A stretch of DNA of 64,000 bases. It comes from Haliea sp. GTDB lineage: Bacteria > Pseudomonadota > Gammaproteobacteria > Pseudomonadales > Halieaceae. The translations under genes were made by a program, and so were the position numbers. Shown one piece after another: positions 45,372 to 55,590 of this stretch (its first letter is position 1; each line of letters begins with the position of its first letter). The notes under the pieces were generated by a model that worked only from the letters and a program-made list of their open reading frames with translations, was not told the origin of the DNA and made no database searches. The stretch covers positions 1-64,000 of the forward strand of contig JAHEBL010000009.1 of assembly GCA_024642265.1 (NCBI GenBank), read 5' to 3'.

Positions 45372-47429
45372 ATGATGGATATCAAGCAAATTCTTGCGCA
45401 GCTCCAGCACAGGGGCGTCACACGGGTGGCGACAGTCTACGCCGCGGCGGCCTGGGCGCTGTTGCAGGTAGCCGATGTGTTGTTCCCCATCGTGGGTCTT
45501 GGCGACAACGCAATCACCCTGGTACTGCTGCTCGCCTGTGCAGGTTTTCCATTGTCCGTGGCCCTGGCCTGGGTTTTCGACCTGACACCCGGCGGCCTGG
45601 TAGAGACGGAATCAGAAATACTCAATACCGAAAGGTTTCATTTAACGCTGCCGCGAATCACGGCAGTCATAGCCAGTGTGTTCCTCATACTGCTGGTAGG
45701 CTATCTGTACCTCGAACGGCTCAGCAGTGACAGCCTTAGCCTGTTCGAGGAGGTTGCGGACTCCCCGGGTCAGGCCGAACTACCCTATTCCGCGGCGAAC
45801 GACGGGCGGGTGACGATCGCCGTATTGCCATTTGTGAACTTCAGCGATTCACCCGACATGGGCTATTTTGGTGACGGCCTCGCGGAAGAGATCCTCAACC
45901 TGCTCGCGAAGCTGGGTGAGTTGAACGTATCGGCGCGATCATCTTCCTTTTATTTCAAGGACAAGAGTGTCGACATTCCGACCATCGGACGTCATCTGGG
46001 CGTAAAAAACGTTCTCGAAGGCAGCGTAAGGCATGACGGAAACCGGATTCGCGTCACTGTGCAGCTGATAGAGGCGGAAAACGGGTTTCACCTCTGGTCC
46101 GAAACCTATGATCGGGATCTGGTGGATATTTTGAATCTGCAGGATGAAATAGCGATGGAGGTGGCCAGGAACCTGCAGGTAGTGCTGTCAACGGAGTCCA
46201 GAGAGTTACTGGAGCGCGAACTGACTGTCGACCCGGACGCGTATGACTACTACCTGCGAGGGCGTGATTACCTGCGTCAGCCACATGTCGAACAGACGCT
46301 GAAGAATGCACAGAATATGTTCAGGAAGGCAGCGCAACTGTCCCCGGATTATGCGGATGCCCTGGCAGGCCTGTGCGATACCCTGCTGTTCCAGTACTCA
46401 GATAAAAAGGAACGGAGCATTTTCGTCGCGGCTGAAAATGCGTGCCTGCAAGCACAGTCGCTGGATAGTCACTCACCCGCCGTTCATATTGCCCTGGGTA
46501 ACCTGTATCGCGACTCAGGCCAGCACGCATTGGCCGAGCGGGAATTCAACCAGGCGTTGACACTGAAAGGGACCGCGGTCGACGCCTATGTCGGTCTGGC
46601 TGAGACATATATAGCGCAGGAAAAATACGCTCTTGCAGAACAGACACTGGTGAGGGCAATCGAATTGCAGCCCAAGAACTGGGCCACCCTGATGGCAATG
46701 GGGCGCTACCTGTTCAATGTAGGGCGCGTCGATGAGTCGATAGCCTATTTTCAGCGCGTTGACGATCTGCTCCCCGAAAGCAGGGTCGCATCCAATAATC
46801 TGGGAGCCGCCTACTACCTGATGGGGCGCTACCAGCAGGCCGCCTCAGCCTGGGAGAATGCACTGGGCGGATCTTCCAATACCAACGTTTTTCTCAACCT
46901 CGGTTCCAGTTACTTTTTCCTCGGTCGATTCGATGATGCTGCCCAAATGTATCAGCAGGCGCTGGAGCTCGCACCCGAGCACTTCGAGGTATGGGGAAAC
47001 CTCGGCGATGCCTATCGCTACTCCACAAACCAGGCTGGGCGTGCCGATGCGGCCTACCGCCGCGCGATTGAACTGGCCGAACAACACCTGCAAATCAATT
47101 CCTCCGATGCGGTCGCCATCGCCGCGCTGGCACACTACCAGGCTTGTATCGGTGACCGTGATCCGGCTTTGCTGAATATCAGCCTGGCTGCTCAATTGGC
47201 GCAGAAGGATATGTTCGTCTACTATTTTTCAGCTACGGCACTGGCCGCACTCAACGAACCCGAGCAGGCCCTGGACTCCATTCGCAAGGCACTCTCGCTC
47301 GGTTATCCGCCGCATATGGTAAAGGCGGATATCGGCCTTGCCAGGCTGAGAGAATTACCGGGCTTCGAAACCGCACTGGGACTACAGGACCGCGATGGCA
47401 GCCGGGAAACTGAAGGAGACAAGCCATGA
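45372..47429 (+). CDS. Membrane-anchored TolB-like/FlgO plus TPR protein
   Basis: 685 residues. Three TM helices (about 22-40, 44-62, 95-113) begin the protein, with the phrase RVATVYAAAAWALLQVADV typical of predicted adenylate-cyclase/CadC-type signalling proteins. A TolB-N/FlgO domain follows (IAVLPFVNFSDSPDMGYFGDGL, about 155-275) and then tetratricopeptide repeats to about residue 670. It has no DNA-binding or cyclase domain, so it is probably a scaffold or sensor. ATG 45372 with GGAAAA upstream. It overlaps the lipoprotein gene by 4 bases. Confidence 0.85.
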   Translation: MMDIKQILAQLQHRGVTRVATVYAAAAWALLQVADVLFPIVGLGDNAITLVLLLACAGFPLSVALAWVFDLTPGGLVETESEILNTERFHLTLPRITAVIASVFLILLVGYLYLERLSSDSLSLFEEVADSPGQAELPYSAANDGRVTIAVLPFVNFSDSPDMGYFGDGLAEEILNLLAKLGELNVSARSSSFYFKDKSVDIPTIGRHLGVKNVLEGSVRHDGNRIRVTVQLIEAENGFHLWSETYDRDLVDILNLQDEIAMEVARNLQVVLSTESRELLERELTVDPDAYDYYLRGRDYLRQPHVEQTLKNAQNMFRKAAQLSPDYADALAGLCDTLLFQYSDKKERSIFVAAENACLQAQSLDSHSPAVHIALGNLYRDSGQHALAEREFNQALTLKGTAVDAYVGLAETYIAQEKYALAEQTLVRAIELQPKNWATLMAMGRYLFNVGRVDESIAYFQRVDDLLPESRVASNNLGAAYYLMGRYQQAASAWENALGGSSNTNVFLNLGSSYFFLGRFDDAAQMYQQALELAPEHFEVWGNLGDAYRYSTNQAGRADAAYRRAIELAEQHLQINSSDAVAIAALAHYQACIGDRDPALLNISLAAQLAQKDMFVYYFSATALAALNEPEQALDSIRKALSLGYPPHMVKADIGLARLRELPGFETALGLQDRDGSRETEGDKP

Positions 47430-47854
47430 ATACCATTCGAAAACGGTTTGGAACGCCCTGTGGGCAGGCAGCGGCAGTGGTAGCAGTTGTTTCCATGCTG
47501 GGAGCCTGCACCCTGATTGATCCTGGAAGCACCAAACCCGATATACCGGTAAAAATCACCTTTAACGAGTCGCACTGCCCTACCGGGGTTGATCCGGATA
47601 ATCCGACTGTGGACAAGGCGAGCAACCAGCGCCTCGTATGGCAGGCGGTAGATGGGGTGGGCAATCCGATTGATGAAGGTTTCACGATCTGGTTCGACCC
47701 GTTCAAGGGCAGACCGCTTACTGCCAACAGCAAGGGCTACAAGAAATCGCCTCCCTTTGATCGCAATACTCCGGTGAACGTGCAGTACAAATACACTGTC
47801 GTCGGAGAGCGCTGCCCCGACAAGCCATACGATCCGCGTTTTTTCCTGAATTAA
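47426..47854 (+). CDS. Small lipoprotein of unknown function
   Basis: 142 residues. Lipobox SMLGAC marks lipidation near Cys28; the mature protein carries two more cysteines (NESHCPTG and GERCPDK) that may form a disulfide. It is beta-rich with no recognised domain. Its ATG overlaps the stop of the TPR gene (ATGA), so the two are coupled and may form a membrane-spanning pair. Confidence 0.85.
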   Translation: MNTIRKRFGTPCGQAAAVVAVVSMLGACTLIDPGSTKPDIPVKITFNESHCPTGVDPDNPTVDKASNQRLVWQAVDGVGNPIDEGFTIWFDPFKGRPLTANSKGYKKSPPFDRNTPVNVQYKYTVVGERCPDKPYDPRFFLN

Positions 47855-47860
47855 CCCGGA

Positions 47861-48874
47861 TCAGGGTGCCGGATCGGCGGCAGTCGATGCCACCTGGCCC
47901 TGTGCAAGCGCAGGTGCTACCTGATCGACAAACAGTCTGAGACTTTTCCAGCCCAGTGCCGGGGGGCATCCACCCACCAGCGGTGAGAGATGCAGGGAGT
48001 CGGTTTCCCTGATGACGTCTACTGCCTGCTGCGGCGTCAGGACCCGGTACTTACCCTCCTCACGCAGGCTCTGCAGATCCTGCGCAAAAGATTCGGCATA
48101 GGCGCGCCGGGTACTGTGGCGCCAGCTGCCGTAGGCCAGTGCATCGTAGAGCATGAACTCACCCATCTCTCGCCATCCCTCCTCCACATCCTCGGCGATA
48201 TAGGTTGTCGCTGGATAATTGGGCAGCAACACAAAGCCGCCTGAAAACTCGCACCGCCGGCACTCCTCGTGGTAACACTCCACCAGGGAGTGGTCATCGA
48301 TCCCGGGGAAAAACGGGAGCTTCAGCCGCGCTGCCCGCCGCGCGGCAACAGCGCTGTTGCCGCCCACGGCGATCATCGGATGCGGCTTGCTATAGGGTCG
48401 GGGCAGCACGGTTATTTCCTCGCCCCGATAGAGGAACGGCTCTCCCCGCCAGGCCTGGCGCAGAATATCCAGGGTGGTTTCCAGCTGTTTACCCCGCCCG
48501 GCCCAATACCTGTCCAGCGCGTGGTATTCGGACTCCCGGTAACCGATCCCCGCGATCACCGTCAACCTGCCGCGGGCAATGATGTCGAGTACGGCCAGAT
48601 CCTCGGCCAGTTTTATCGGGTCGTACAGGGGCACCAGCAAGGCCCCGATGCTGATCAGGGCGTGACGGGTGCGGGCCGCCATCGCGGTGGCGACGGAGAG
48701 GGGGGCCGGCAGATAGCCATCAGCAGTATTGTGGTGTTCCGACAGTCCGATGACGTTCACCCCCCTGCCATCGGCATAGGCCGCCATCTCCAGCGCCGCG
48801 TGGTAAAGCTCCGCCGCCGGGGTCGCATTGCCGGGCGGGCAGCGAAAATCAAAGCGCATCACAATTGTCGCCAT
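47861..48874 (-). CDS. LLM-class flavin-dependent oxidoreductase
   Basis: 337 residues from ATG 48874 (GGAG seven bases upstream). A luciferase-like TIM barrel: GLSEHHNTADGYLPAPLSVA near the N-terminus, GRLTVIAGIGYRESEYHA in the middle, and PHPMIAVGGNS. These enzymes use F420 or FMN to oxidise or monooxygenate small molecules. Substrate unknown. It converges with the upstream lipoprotein gene, 6 bases apart. Confidence 0.9.
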   Translation of the reverse strand: MATIVMRFDFRCPPGNATPAAELYHAALEMAAYADGRGVNVIGLSEHHNTADGYLPAPLSVATAMAARTRHALISIGALLVPLYDPIKLAEDLAVLDIIARGRLTVIAGIGYRESEYHALDRYWAGRGKQLETTLDILRQAWRGEPFLYRGEEITVLPRPYSKPHPMIAVGGNSAVAARRAARLKLPFFPGIDDHSLVECYHEECRRCEFSGGFVLLPNYPATTYIAEDVEEGWREMGEFMLYDALAYGSWRHSTRRAYAESFAQDLQSLREEGKYRVLTPQQAVDVIRETDSLHLSPLVGGCPPALGWKSLRLFVDQVAPALAQGQVASTAADPAP

Positions 48875-48922
48875 CACGGAACTCCGGTGCGTAACGTCAT
48901 CTGGCCTGCCGTTGGCGGTGGA

Positions 48923-49402
48923 CTAGGAATGCTTGAATTTCACCTTTTCCCGGCTGACGAATTCGCCGCCGGCTGCCAGCCAGGCCTTGATCACCCTGCC
49001 AGCATCCCTGGCGGGGTTGTAGATATCTTCCTCCCGGGAAAACAGTCCATCACCGGCATAGGTCAGCCGCGTCCAGTTGGGAAAGCCGAAACCCTCGTGG
49101 TCGGCTTGGCTGGGATGATCAAGCAGATTGATAACCTCCATGGTGATCGTGCCGCTTGCCTCATCGAAGGCGACCCAGGATTGTGGAAAGCGCATATGGG
49201 GAAACGGCGCCATGACGTCGGTGATCCACTGCTGGATCGCCGCCCTGCCCTTGAACTCACCATAAGCGTGCTCAACATAGTCGGCATCCTCGGTAAACAA
49301 CGAGGCCCAAATCGACCAGTCCCCGCTGCGCGAAGAGCGATCACGCTTTTCATTATAAATTTCCAGGGCCTGTTCCAGTTCCTGTCTGCTGAATGCTGGC
49401 AT
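48923..49402 (-). CDS. SnoaL/NTF2-like protein
   Basis: 159 residues from ATG 49402 with AGGGAG six bases upstream; the earlier in-frame M at 49507 overlaps the dinB end. A cone-like NTF2 fold: YVEHAYGEFKGRAAIQQWI and MRFPQSWVAFDEASGTI. SnoaL-like proteins bind or isomerise hydrophobic small molecules. It is on the same strand as the LLM oxidoreductase, 48 bases upstream, and the two may share a substrate. Confidence 0.88.
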   Translation of the reverse strand: MPAFSRQELEQALEIYNEKRDRSSRSGDWSIWASLFTEDADYVEHAYGEFKGRAAIQQWITDVMAPFPHMRFPQSWVAFDEASGTITMEVINLLDHPSQADHEGFGFPNWTRLTYAGDGLFSREEDIYNPARDAGRVIKAWLAAGGEFVSREKVKFKHS

Positions 49403-49490
49403 GTAGTTGCTCCCTCGCGCTATGGCATTGTTTTCTTTGGATTCTGGCACACATAGAGCCTGTCGTGGTAGGTCGCACCCGGGCAGCCCG

Positions 49491-50606
49491 TCAGAAATCG
49501 AACGCACGCTGGGGGTTCGCCCGCGGCGGGGCAGGCTCAGCGATCCGGGGCGATTCCGGGCCGGCCAGACCCGACAGGGTCAGGCCAAGCAGGCGCACAC
49601 CCTGTGGCACCGGTAATAACTGCTCAAGCAGGCTCGCGGCCATGGCGCGGAATTGGTTCTTCCGGGTGATGTACGGGTCACTGGACCTTGCCCGTGTAAT
49701 CTGCCGGAAATCCGCATACTTCACCTTCAGGGTAACCGTCCGTCCTGTCACACGGTTGCTTTCGATCCGCTGCCATGCAGTATCGACGATACGCTCCAGC
49801 GCCTCGCGCAGGGCGGGCTCCTCCAGCAGGTCCTCGCTGTAAGTGCGCTCGCAGCCGACGGACTTGCGGATACGATTCGGTCGAACCGGCCGCTGGTCCA
49901 CGCCCCGGGCAGCATGGTACAGATAGTCGGCTGACTTGCCGAAATGCTCGCGGAGAAACATCATATCCCGGCTGCGCAGGTCGGACCCCAGCTGAATTCC
50001 CAGTTGCCCCATGCGTTCAGCGGTCTTCGGCCCCACACCATAAAAGCGCCGCACGGGCAGGGAGGCAACAAAGTCGGCTCCCTCATGTGGCCGGATAACA
50101 CAGATCCCGTCCGGCTTGTTCTGGTCCGAGGCGATCTTGGCGAGGAACTTGTTGTAGCTGACACCGGCGCTGGCTGTCAGGCCGGTTTCTTCACGTATTG
50201 CCAGCCGGATCATTTGCGCCACCCGAACGGCGCTGCCAAGTCCCTGCTTGTCGAGCGTCACGTCAAGGTAGGCTTCATCCAGCGAGAGGGGTTCGACCAG
50301 GTCGCTGTGGCGGGAAAAAATCTGCCGTATCTGGCTCGAGACCTCGCGGTAGACATCAAAGCGCGGCGGCACGAACACCAATGACGGGCAGCGCCGCGCC
50401 GCGGTCACCGAAGGCATCGCTGAGCGCACACCGAACTGACGCGCTTCGTAGCTGGCCGCTGCGACCACCCCCCGCTGGGCCGATCCACCCACTGCGACGG
50501 GTTTTCCGCGGAGCTGCGGATTGTCGCGTTGCTCCACGCTGGCAAAAAAGGCATCCATATCGATATGGATGATTTTCCGGTCCGGGCTGTCGCTGGTTTC
50601 GGGCAT
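49491..50606 (-). CDS. dinB: DNA polymerase IV (Y-family)
   Basis: 371 residues. HIDMDAFFASVEQRDNP at the N-terminus supplies the first catalytic Asp; LSLDEAYLDV supplies the Asp-Glu pair; SAGVSYNKFLAKIASD and KSVGCERTYSEDL are characteristic Y-family palm and little-finger features. The last residues, PQRAFDF, look like a beta-clamp binding peptide. It performs error-prone lesion bypass. The tyrosine phosphatase gene begins 8 bases upstream on the same strand. No obvious LexA box was found. Confidence 0.95.
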   Translation of the reverse strand: MPETSDSPDRKIIHIDMDAFFASVEQRDNPQLRGKPVAVGGSAQRGVVAAASYEARQFGVRSAMPSVTAARRCPSLVFVPPRFDVYREVSSQIRQIFSRHSDLVEPLSLDEAYLDVTLDKQGLGSAVRVAQMIRLAIREETGLTASAGVSYNKFLAKIASDQNKPDGICVIRPHEGADFVASLPVRRFYGVGPKTAERMGQLGIQLGSDLRSRDMMFLREHFGKSADYLYHAARGVDQRPVRPNRIRKSVGCERTYSEDLLEEPALREALERIVDTAWQRIESNRVTGRTVTLKVKYADFRQITRARSSDPYITRKNQFRAMAASLLEQLLPVPQGVRLLGLTLSGLAGPESPRIAEPAPPRANPQRAFDF

Positions 50607-50614
50607 GGCGATGA

Positions 50615-51637
50615 CTAGTGCAGGTAGCGATCCTTGAGTCGCTTCACCTTGTCCTCATCCAGTGAAAGTGCCGATTCATAAAAGTGGTCTTTGGATTCGT
50701 AACGCCTTCTTATCTCCTCAAAACAGGCCCGGATGTACTCGGGCCGAACTTCCAGCATCGGCCGCAACACTTCTGCGGAAACTGCCGCACCCGTGTGATC
50801 GGAAAATTCGCTGGAAAGGCGCTGGATTTCCTTTTCTATCGGCAGGTAACGATTGGTGAGCAAGTAATCCTGCACGATGGCGTCCTCGCCGACGCCCAGT
50901 ACATCCAGGATCAGGGCCGCACCGAAGCCCGTCCGATCCTTGCCCGAAGCACAGTGAATCAGTAATTGCTGGTCTCCCGCCAGCAGCAACTGGAACATCT
51001 CCGCATACCGTGGCATCTGGCTGATGACAAAATCCCGGTTGATTTCCTCCATGAACCCCGCCGCATCATCAACCGCTATAATCCCTTTGTGCAGGTTTTC
51101 CAGAAAGCTGGCGGAGCTGCCGGGCATGATGGGTAAACTCGCAAGCAGCGGCATGTTTTCAGCGTGCAACAGTGTGGGCTCAAGTTCCTGCTCCAGTACC
51201 TGTCGAAAGTCACAGATCAGGGTCAGGCCCAGGCGCCGGACGTAGCCCCTATCAACATCGGTCAGTCCCGATAATTTGCTTGAGCGGTAGAGCTTGCCCC
51301 ATTTCAGGCGACGCCCGTCCTCTGCCTCGTACCCGCCCAGGTCGCGAAAGTTGTGAGTGCCCTGCAGGCTCAACTGGCGCTCCGCCAGTATCACCGCCTC
51401 GCCCCGCTCGGTCTCCAGATAGAAGTAATGCCTTACGTCCTTGTCCGGGTTGAGCAGCAGCGCGTCGTGTCCGGTCGAGTAAAGTAATGGCGTGCCCAGC
51501 TCCTTGCCGGTGTAATAATGGTCGGGGTTATCCGCCATATAGATAGCGACTCTCTGCCCCGGTCTGGCAGTGCGCCAGCTCACCCGATAATTGCCGTCCC
51601 CATCACGTTCGACATGGCACGCACCCAGATCAAACAT
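50615..51637 (-). CDS. Tyrosine-protein phosphatase (Y_phosphatase3 type)
   Basis: 340 residues from ATG 51637 with GGGAAGAG upstream. The active-site loop HCASGKDRTG (Cys near residue 229, then Arg) is the C-x5-R motif of dual-specificity phosphatases; NFRDLGGY is the conserved N-terminal Y_phosphatase3 feature. An Ig-like N-terminal domain (about 1-75) with VSWRTARPGQRVAIY is present. It dephosphorylates phosphotyrosine or phospholipids. Operon with dinB. Confidence 0.92.
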   Translation of the reverse strand: MFDLGACHVERDGDGNYRVSWRTARPGQRVAIYMADNPDHYYTGKELGTPLLYSTGHDALLLNPDKDVRHYFYLETERGEAVILAERQLSLQGTHNFRDLGGYEAEDGRRLKWGKLYRSSKLSGLTDVDRGYVRRLGLTLICDFRQVLEQELEPTLLHAENMPLLASLPIMPGSSASFLENLHKGIIAVDDAAGFMEEINRDFVISQMPRYAEMFQLLLAGDQQLLIHCASGKDRTGFGAALILDVLGVGEDAIVQDYLLTNRYLPIEKEIQRLSSEFSDHTGAAVSAEVLRPMLEVRPEYIRACFEEIRRRYESKDHFYESALSLDEDKVKRLKDRYLH

Positions 51638-51848
51638 CGAACTCTTCCCTGCTATCAAGCTGTTTCAAGAATCCACCCCGGCCGGGCATCAGTCCCTGCA
51701 GCCGCTGCTGCCCCGCCATCCGGTGATAGTAAACCAGGAAAGGGCACACCGGGTGATCTGCATCATCATATCCGCAGCTCCACAATTGCTGTTCCAGCCC
51801 GGGTAACGGCAGCGGGACCGCCACCCTGGACCACCCATTGGCAGTCAT
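51630..51848 (-). CDS. Possible small protein overlapping the phosphatase start
   Basis: 72 residues from ATG 51848, ending inside the first codons of the phosphatase gene (8-base overlap). Codon third positions are GC-rich like its neighbours and no other gene fills the interval. The sequence has several Trp/Tyr/His residues and no recognised domain. It could be a coupled leader gene; equally it may be an unused frame. Confidence 0.45.
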   Translation of the reverse strand: MTANGWSRVAVPLPLPGLEQQLWSCGYDDADHPVCPFLVYYHRMAGQQRLQGLMPGRGGFLKQLDSREEFDV

Positions 51849-51951
51849 ATATGGCCATAATCAGGTTGTTCATGGCCGCCGCCCGCCAGGCTCTGGGCGA
51901 GCGCCCGAGGGCTGTATACACTCGCCCTTTTCACAATTACAGGTAATCCCT

Positions 51952-53184
51952 ATGAACCGCAACCAGGACCTGCTCAACCCGCTCGTGATGGGTGACGAAG
52001 TCTCCATGCACGCATTGTTCAGGCACCTGCGCGAGGAGGATCCGGTCAGCCTCGTCGAGCACCCGGATTTCGAGCCGTTCTGGGCGATCACCAAACATGC
52101 AGACATCAAACATATCAGCCAGAATAACGCCGCTTTTCTCAATAATCCCCGCACCGTGTTGGTCCGCAAGGATTTTGAAAAGGCATTGCTGGAACAGTTC
52201 GGCACCCGCAACGGCCTCGAAACTCTGATCCACATGGATAATCCCAAGCATCGCAAGCTGCGCAATGTCACCCGGGACTGGTTCAAGCCGGGCCCCATCG
52301 ACAGGCTGACCGGGGATGTGCAGGGTATAGCCAGGGCCTATGTGGACAAGATGGAGGAAATGGGCGGCGAGTGCGACTTCGTCAAGGACATTGCGCTGCT
52401 CTATCCGCTGCGGGTGATCATGTCGATAATCGGTGTTGCGCCGGAAGAAGAAGCCATGATGCTGAGACTGACCCAGGAGTTGTTCGGCGGCCAGGACCCC
52501 ACCCAGTCCCGCGGGCTGGAAGTGAGCGACGGCCTGGGAGTGCTGATGGACTTCTTTGGCTACTTCACCGCCGTGGTGGAGGATCGCAAAAAGAATCCCA
52601 CCGGAGACCTCGCGTCCCTGCTCGCCAATGCCCTGGTGGACGGCGAGCCGATGGAGGCACTCGACCAGATCAGTTACTTTATCATCACCGCCACCGCCGG
52701 CCATGACACAACCTCCGCCACGATTGGAGGCGGCATGAAGGCGCTGCTGGAGCACCCGGACCAACTGGCAAAATTGCGCGATAATCCCGAACTGGCAAAG
52801 CAGGCAGCCAGGGAGATGATTCGCTGGGTGTCGCCGGTACGGCATATGATGCGCACCACCACCGAGGCCCTGGAGCTGCGCGGCAAATCGATCGCCGCCG
52901 GAGAAAGCCTGTGCCTGTGGTATCCGTCGGCCAATCGCGACAGCGAGATGATTGATAACCCGGATGTATTCGACATCGAGCGGGACAATCGCAACCAGCT
53001 GGCCTTCGGCTACGGCGGCCATATGTGCCTGGGGCAGCACCTCGCGGTCCTGGAAGTGGAGATGTTTTTCCGCGAACTGCTGCCCCGCCTCGACCATATC
53101 GAAATGGCGGGCGATCCCGACTGGGTTCAGGCAATATTTGTCGGCGGCCTCAAGTCAATGCCGGTGCGATACAGGTTCCGCTAG
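51952..53184 (+). CDS. Cytochrome P450
   Basis: 410 residues from ATG 51952. The I-helix AGHDTT (about 248-253), the ExxR as EMIR near 290, and the heme-binding FGYGGHMCLGQ with Cys near 358 are intact. No membrane anchor, as in soluble bacterial CYPs. It hydroxylates a hydrophobic substrate with electrons from a ferredoxin or other partner not in this window. An earlier in-frame ATG at 51838 has no homologous N-terminus. Confidence 0.95.
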   Translation: MNRNQDLLNPLVMGDEVSMHALFRHLREEDPVSLVEHPDFEPFWAITKHADIKHISQNNAAFLNNPRTVLVRKDFEKALLEQFGTRNGLETLIHMDNPKHRKLRNVTRDWFKPGPIDRLTGDVQGIARAYVDKMEEMGGECDFVKDIALLYPLRVIMSIIGVAPEEEAMMLRLTQELFGGQDPTQSRGLEVSDGLGVLMDFFGYFTAVVEDRKKNPTGDLASLLANALVDGEPMEALDQISYFIITATAGHDTTSATIGGGMKALLEHPDQLAKLRDNPELAKQAAREMIRWVSPVRHMMRTTTEALELRGKSIAAGESLCLWYPSANRDSEMIDNPDVFDIERDNRNQLAFGYGGHMCLGQHLAVLEVEMFFRELLPRLDHIEMAGDPDWVQAIFVGGLKSMPVRYRFR

Positions 53185-53353
53185 TTCCGGCTCAGGCCGC
53201 TTGAACCGATCAGCCCGGGCCTGCGTTTTACGCCCGGCGCGAGCGCTGCATCAATACTGAGCCAGATTCCCGTTTGCCACGTACACCACCCTGACGGCCC
53301 TTAGCACGGGCCGTGCCCTCGTCCACGTGATGAACAATGCCAAAGGAGAATCC

Positions 53354-54532
53354 ATGCCACAGCCAGACAGACAGCAGCAATCGCGAATGGCCACAATGCC
53401 CACTCATATCCGACGGCTGGTGCCCGCATTGCTGGCAATCGTTGTTGCGATATCCGCGTGCTCTACCACCGCGCAGCAAGACCCTTTCAGAGTGACCGAA
53501 GTGGCGAAATTTGAGCAGCCCTGGGCGATGGCTTTCCTGCCAGATGGGCGCCTGCTGGTCACCGAAAAGCGGGGGGCACTGATGCTGGTTTCGCCAGAGG
53601 GCAGCTTCAGCGAGGTGGCCGGCACTCCAGCGGTAAATTTCGGTGGCCAGGGCGGACTCGGTGATGTGGTACTGCATCCCGCTTTCGCGGATAACGGGCT
53701 TGTCTACCTCAGTTACGCGGAGCTGGGTGAGGGCGGGTCCGGTGCGGTGGTGGCCAGAGCGCGACTGCAACTGGATGCAATACCCGCCCGACTGACCGGC
53801 CTTGAGGTGATCTGGCGCCAGGCCCCAAAGGTGAGTGGCGAGGGACATTACGGCCACCGCATCGCTTTTGGTCCCGACGGATATCTGTGGATCAGCTCGG
53901 GAGAGCGGCAAAAATTTGACCCCGCACAGGACATGCAGGGCAACCTCGGCAAAGTCGTCCGTCTCAATGATGACGGCACCGTCCCGGCAGACAATCCTTA
54001 CGCCGCGGAAGGTGGCGTTACCGCCCAGATCTGGTCCCTTGGACACCGCAACCCTCTGGGACTGGCCTTCGATAACCAGGCACAGTTGTGGGTGTTGGAG
54101 ATGGGACCACTGCACGGAGATGAGCTCAACCTCGTAAAGAAGGGAGAGAATTACGGCTACCCCATCGTTTCTGATGGCGACCACTACGACGGCACCCAGA
54201 TTCCCGACCACAGCTCGCGACCGGAGTTCGCTGCCCCGGCGCTGTCCTGGGTGCCCGCCATCTCACCCTCCAGCCTGATCTTCTATAATGGCGAGCAGTT
54301 TCTCCCGTGGCAGGGTGACGCGCTGATAGGCGGCCTTTCATCGAAGTCGTTGGTGCGTGTCCGGGTCGACGGCGCTAACGCCGTGGAAGCACAGCGCTTT
54401 GACATGGGTGAGCGCATTCGCGCGGTGGCACAGGGCCCCGATGGAGCGATCTGGCTGCTGCAGGATGGCAAGAACGCGGGTGCCGGCAAGCTGCTGAAAC
54501 TGACCGCTGCAGACGCGCCGGGTCAGAACTGA
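53354..54532 (+). CDS. PQQ-dependent aldose-sugar-dehydrogenase-like lipoprotein
   Basis: 392 residues from ATG 53354, AAGGAGA five bases upstream. Lipobox AISAC gives lipidation near Cys35. The six-bladed beta-propeller of the GDH-B/YliI family is recognisable: [39 protein letters not shown] (His base), and [13 protein letters not shown]. It oxidises aldose sugars or related alcohols in the periplasm using PQQ and calcium. PQQ synthesis genes are not in this window. Confidence 0.93.
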   Translation: MPQPDRQQQSRMATMPTHIRRLVPALLAIVVAISACSTTAQQDPFRVTEVAKFEQPWAMAFLPDGRLLVTEKRGALMLVSPEGSFSEVAGTPAVNFGGQGGLGDVVLHPAFADNGLVYLSYAELGEGGSGAVVARARLQLDAIPARLTGLEVIWRQAPKVSGEGHYGHRIAFGPDGYLWISSGERQKFDPAQDMQGNLGKVVRLNDDGTVPADNPYAAEGGVTAQIWSLGHRNPLGLAFDNQAQLWVLEMGPLHGDELNLVKKGENYGYPIVSDGDHYDGTQIPDHSSRPEFAAPALSWVPAISPSSLIFYNGEQFLPWQGDALIGGLSSKSLVRVRVDGANAVEAQRFDMGERIRAVAQGPDGAIWLLQDGKNAGAGKLLKLTAADAPGQN

Positions 54533-55473
54533 CTGGAGAAGACCACGCCGAACACTACAGCGGTCTCGAAATCTGACCTGGCTATGACCTTGCCCCGCTG
54601 ATTTTCCTTGCGCAAACTCCCCTCAAACTCGGTGCCCAACAGGGCGCCGACGCTCGTTCTTGGCCACGGTGTATAACTGACCGTCACCAGCAGCGGCAGC
54701 GATTTGTCCTCGCCAAAACCGTCTTTTTGGGTGACATCGTTATCCAGCGCAAACCGCGTTCTCTCCGAACGCCCGGTCAGGCCAACACGCCACTTCTCGG
54801 CCAGCTCGTAATTCAGGGTCAGGCCAGGCCCCTGGGAAGCTGCCAGTCCCCGCCCGGTGGTCAGTGACAGTCGCGGTGTTATCTTCCAGTCGATAAGGAT
54901 GATGGGAAACGCGTTGCTGCCCCCGCCCAATTCCGTGAACCAGCCAAAACCCGGACCGAGAGTAAGCGAGTCTGAGAACTTCCAGCCGGCTGCCGCGATG
55001 ACGCCCTCTGTCCTGCCATCGTCGAAGTCGGCCCCTTCCTCGTAAAAGCTGCGCACACTGGGGATCACGATAACGTCGGCGCGCTCTGCAGGTGAAAAAC
55101 GGACCGGCACGGACAGGGAATAATCCCGCACATTCCCCCAGGGCCGGGTGCCACCCACCTGTGCCCCTGACGAGAACTCATAATCGGCGTAGCCGGCCCC
55201 GAGCGAGAGGGAAACGCTGTTGCGGCGATCCCAGGCATAACCGACGCTGGGTTGCAGGTACACACGGCTGACGCTGAATTCGCCATCACCGGTCTTCAGG
55301 TCGGCGTCCATCTGGTGCACCGCTCCGCCTGCAAGTCCCCATACCCAGGGGCCACGGCTGTTCGCCTCGCCTGCGGGCTGGGCCGATAAAGGCAAGGCAC
55401 AAAACACGCCCACAGACGCAGCAATAGTCCTGAAGCACTTTGTAAAAATCGGGGTTGGCATGGATCGCGACAT
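54523..55473 (-). CDS. Outer-membrane beta-barrel protein
   Basis: 316 residues from ATG 55473 (ATG 55461 is nearly as likely). A signal peptide ending LPLSAQ precedes alternating amphipathic strands ([26 protein letters not shown]) and ends in Phe (VVFSSQF), the C-terminal signature of outer-membrane proteins. It looks like a 12-14 strand barrel of unknown function. The 3' end overlaps the convergent sugar dehydrogenase gene by 10 bases. The RND operon follows on the same strand but has no TolC component. Confidence 0.85.
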   Translation of the reverse strand: MSRSMPTPIFTKCFRTIAASVGVFCALPLSAQPAGEANSRGPWVWGLAGGAVHQMDADLKTGDGEFSVSRVYLQPSVGYAWDRRNSVSLSLGAGYADYEFSSGAQVGGTRPWGNVRDYSLSVPVRFSPAERADVIVIPSVRSFYEEGADFDDGRTEGVIAAAGWKFSDSLTLGPGFGWFTELGGGSNAFPIILIDWKITPRLSLTTGRGLAASQGPGLTLNYELAEKWRVGLTGRSERTRFALDNDVTQKDGFGEDKSLPLLVTVSYTPWPRTSVGALLGTEFEGSLRKENQRGKVIARSDFETAVVFGVVFSSQF

Positions 55474-55590
55474 CTCCTGGGGAATCCTCTTTATTTGTCG
55501 GGTCAATCTCCCGGATGGTTTACATCCCGCTTCACGGGAGCCGGATGCACGGCAAAATTAACATCCGGTTGACCGGTCTCCGGGGCCCGA

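Noticed and set aside
51937-53097. 386-codon minus-strand open frame
   Set aside because: Antisense to the intact cytochrome P450.
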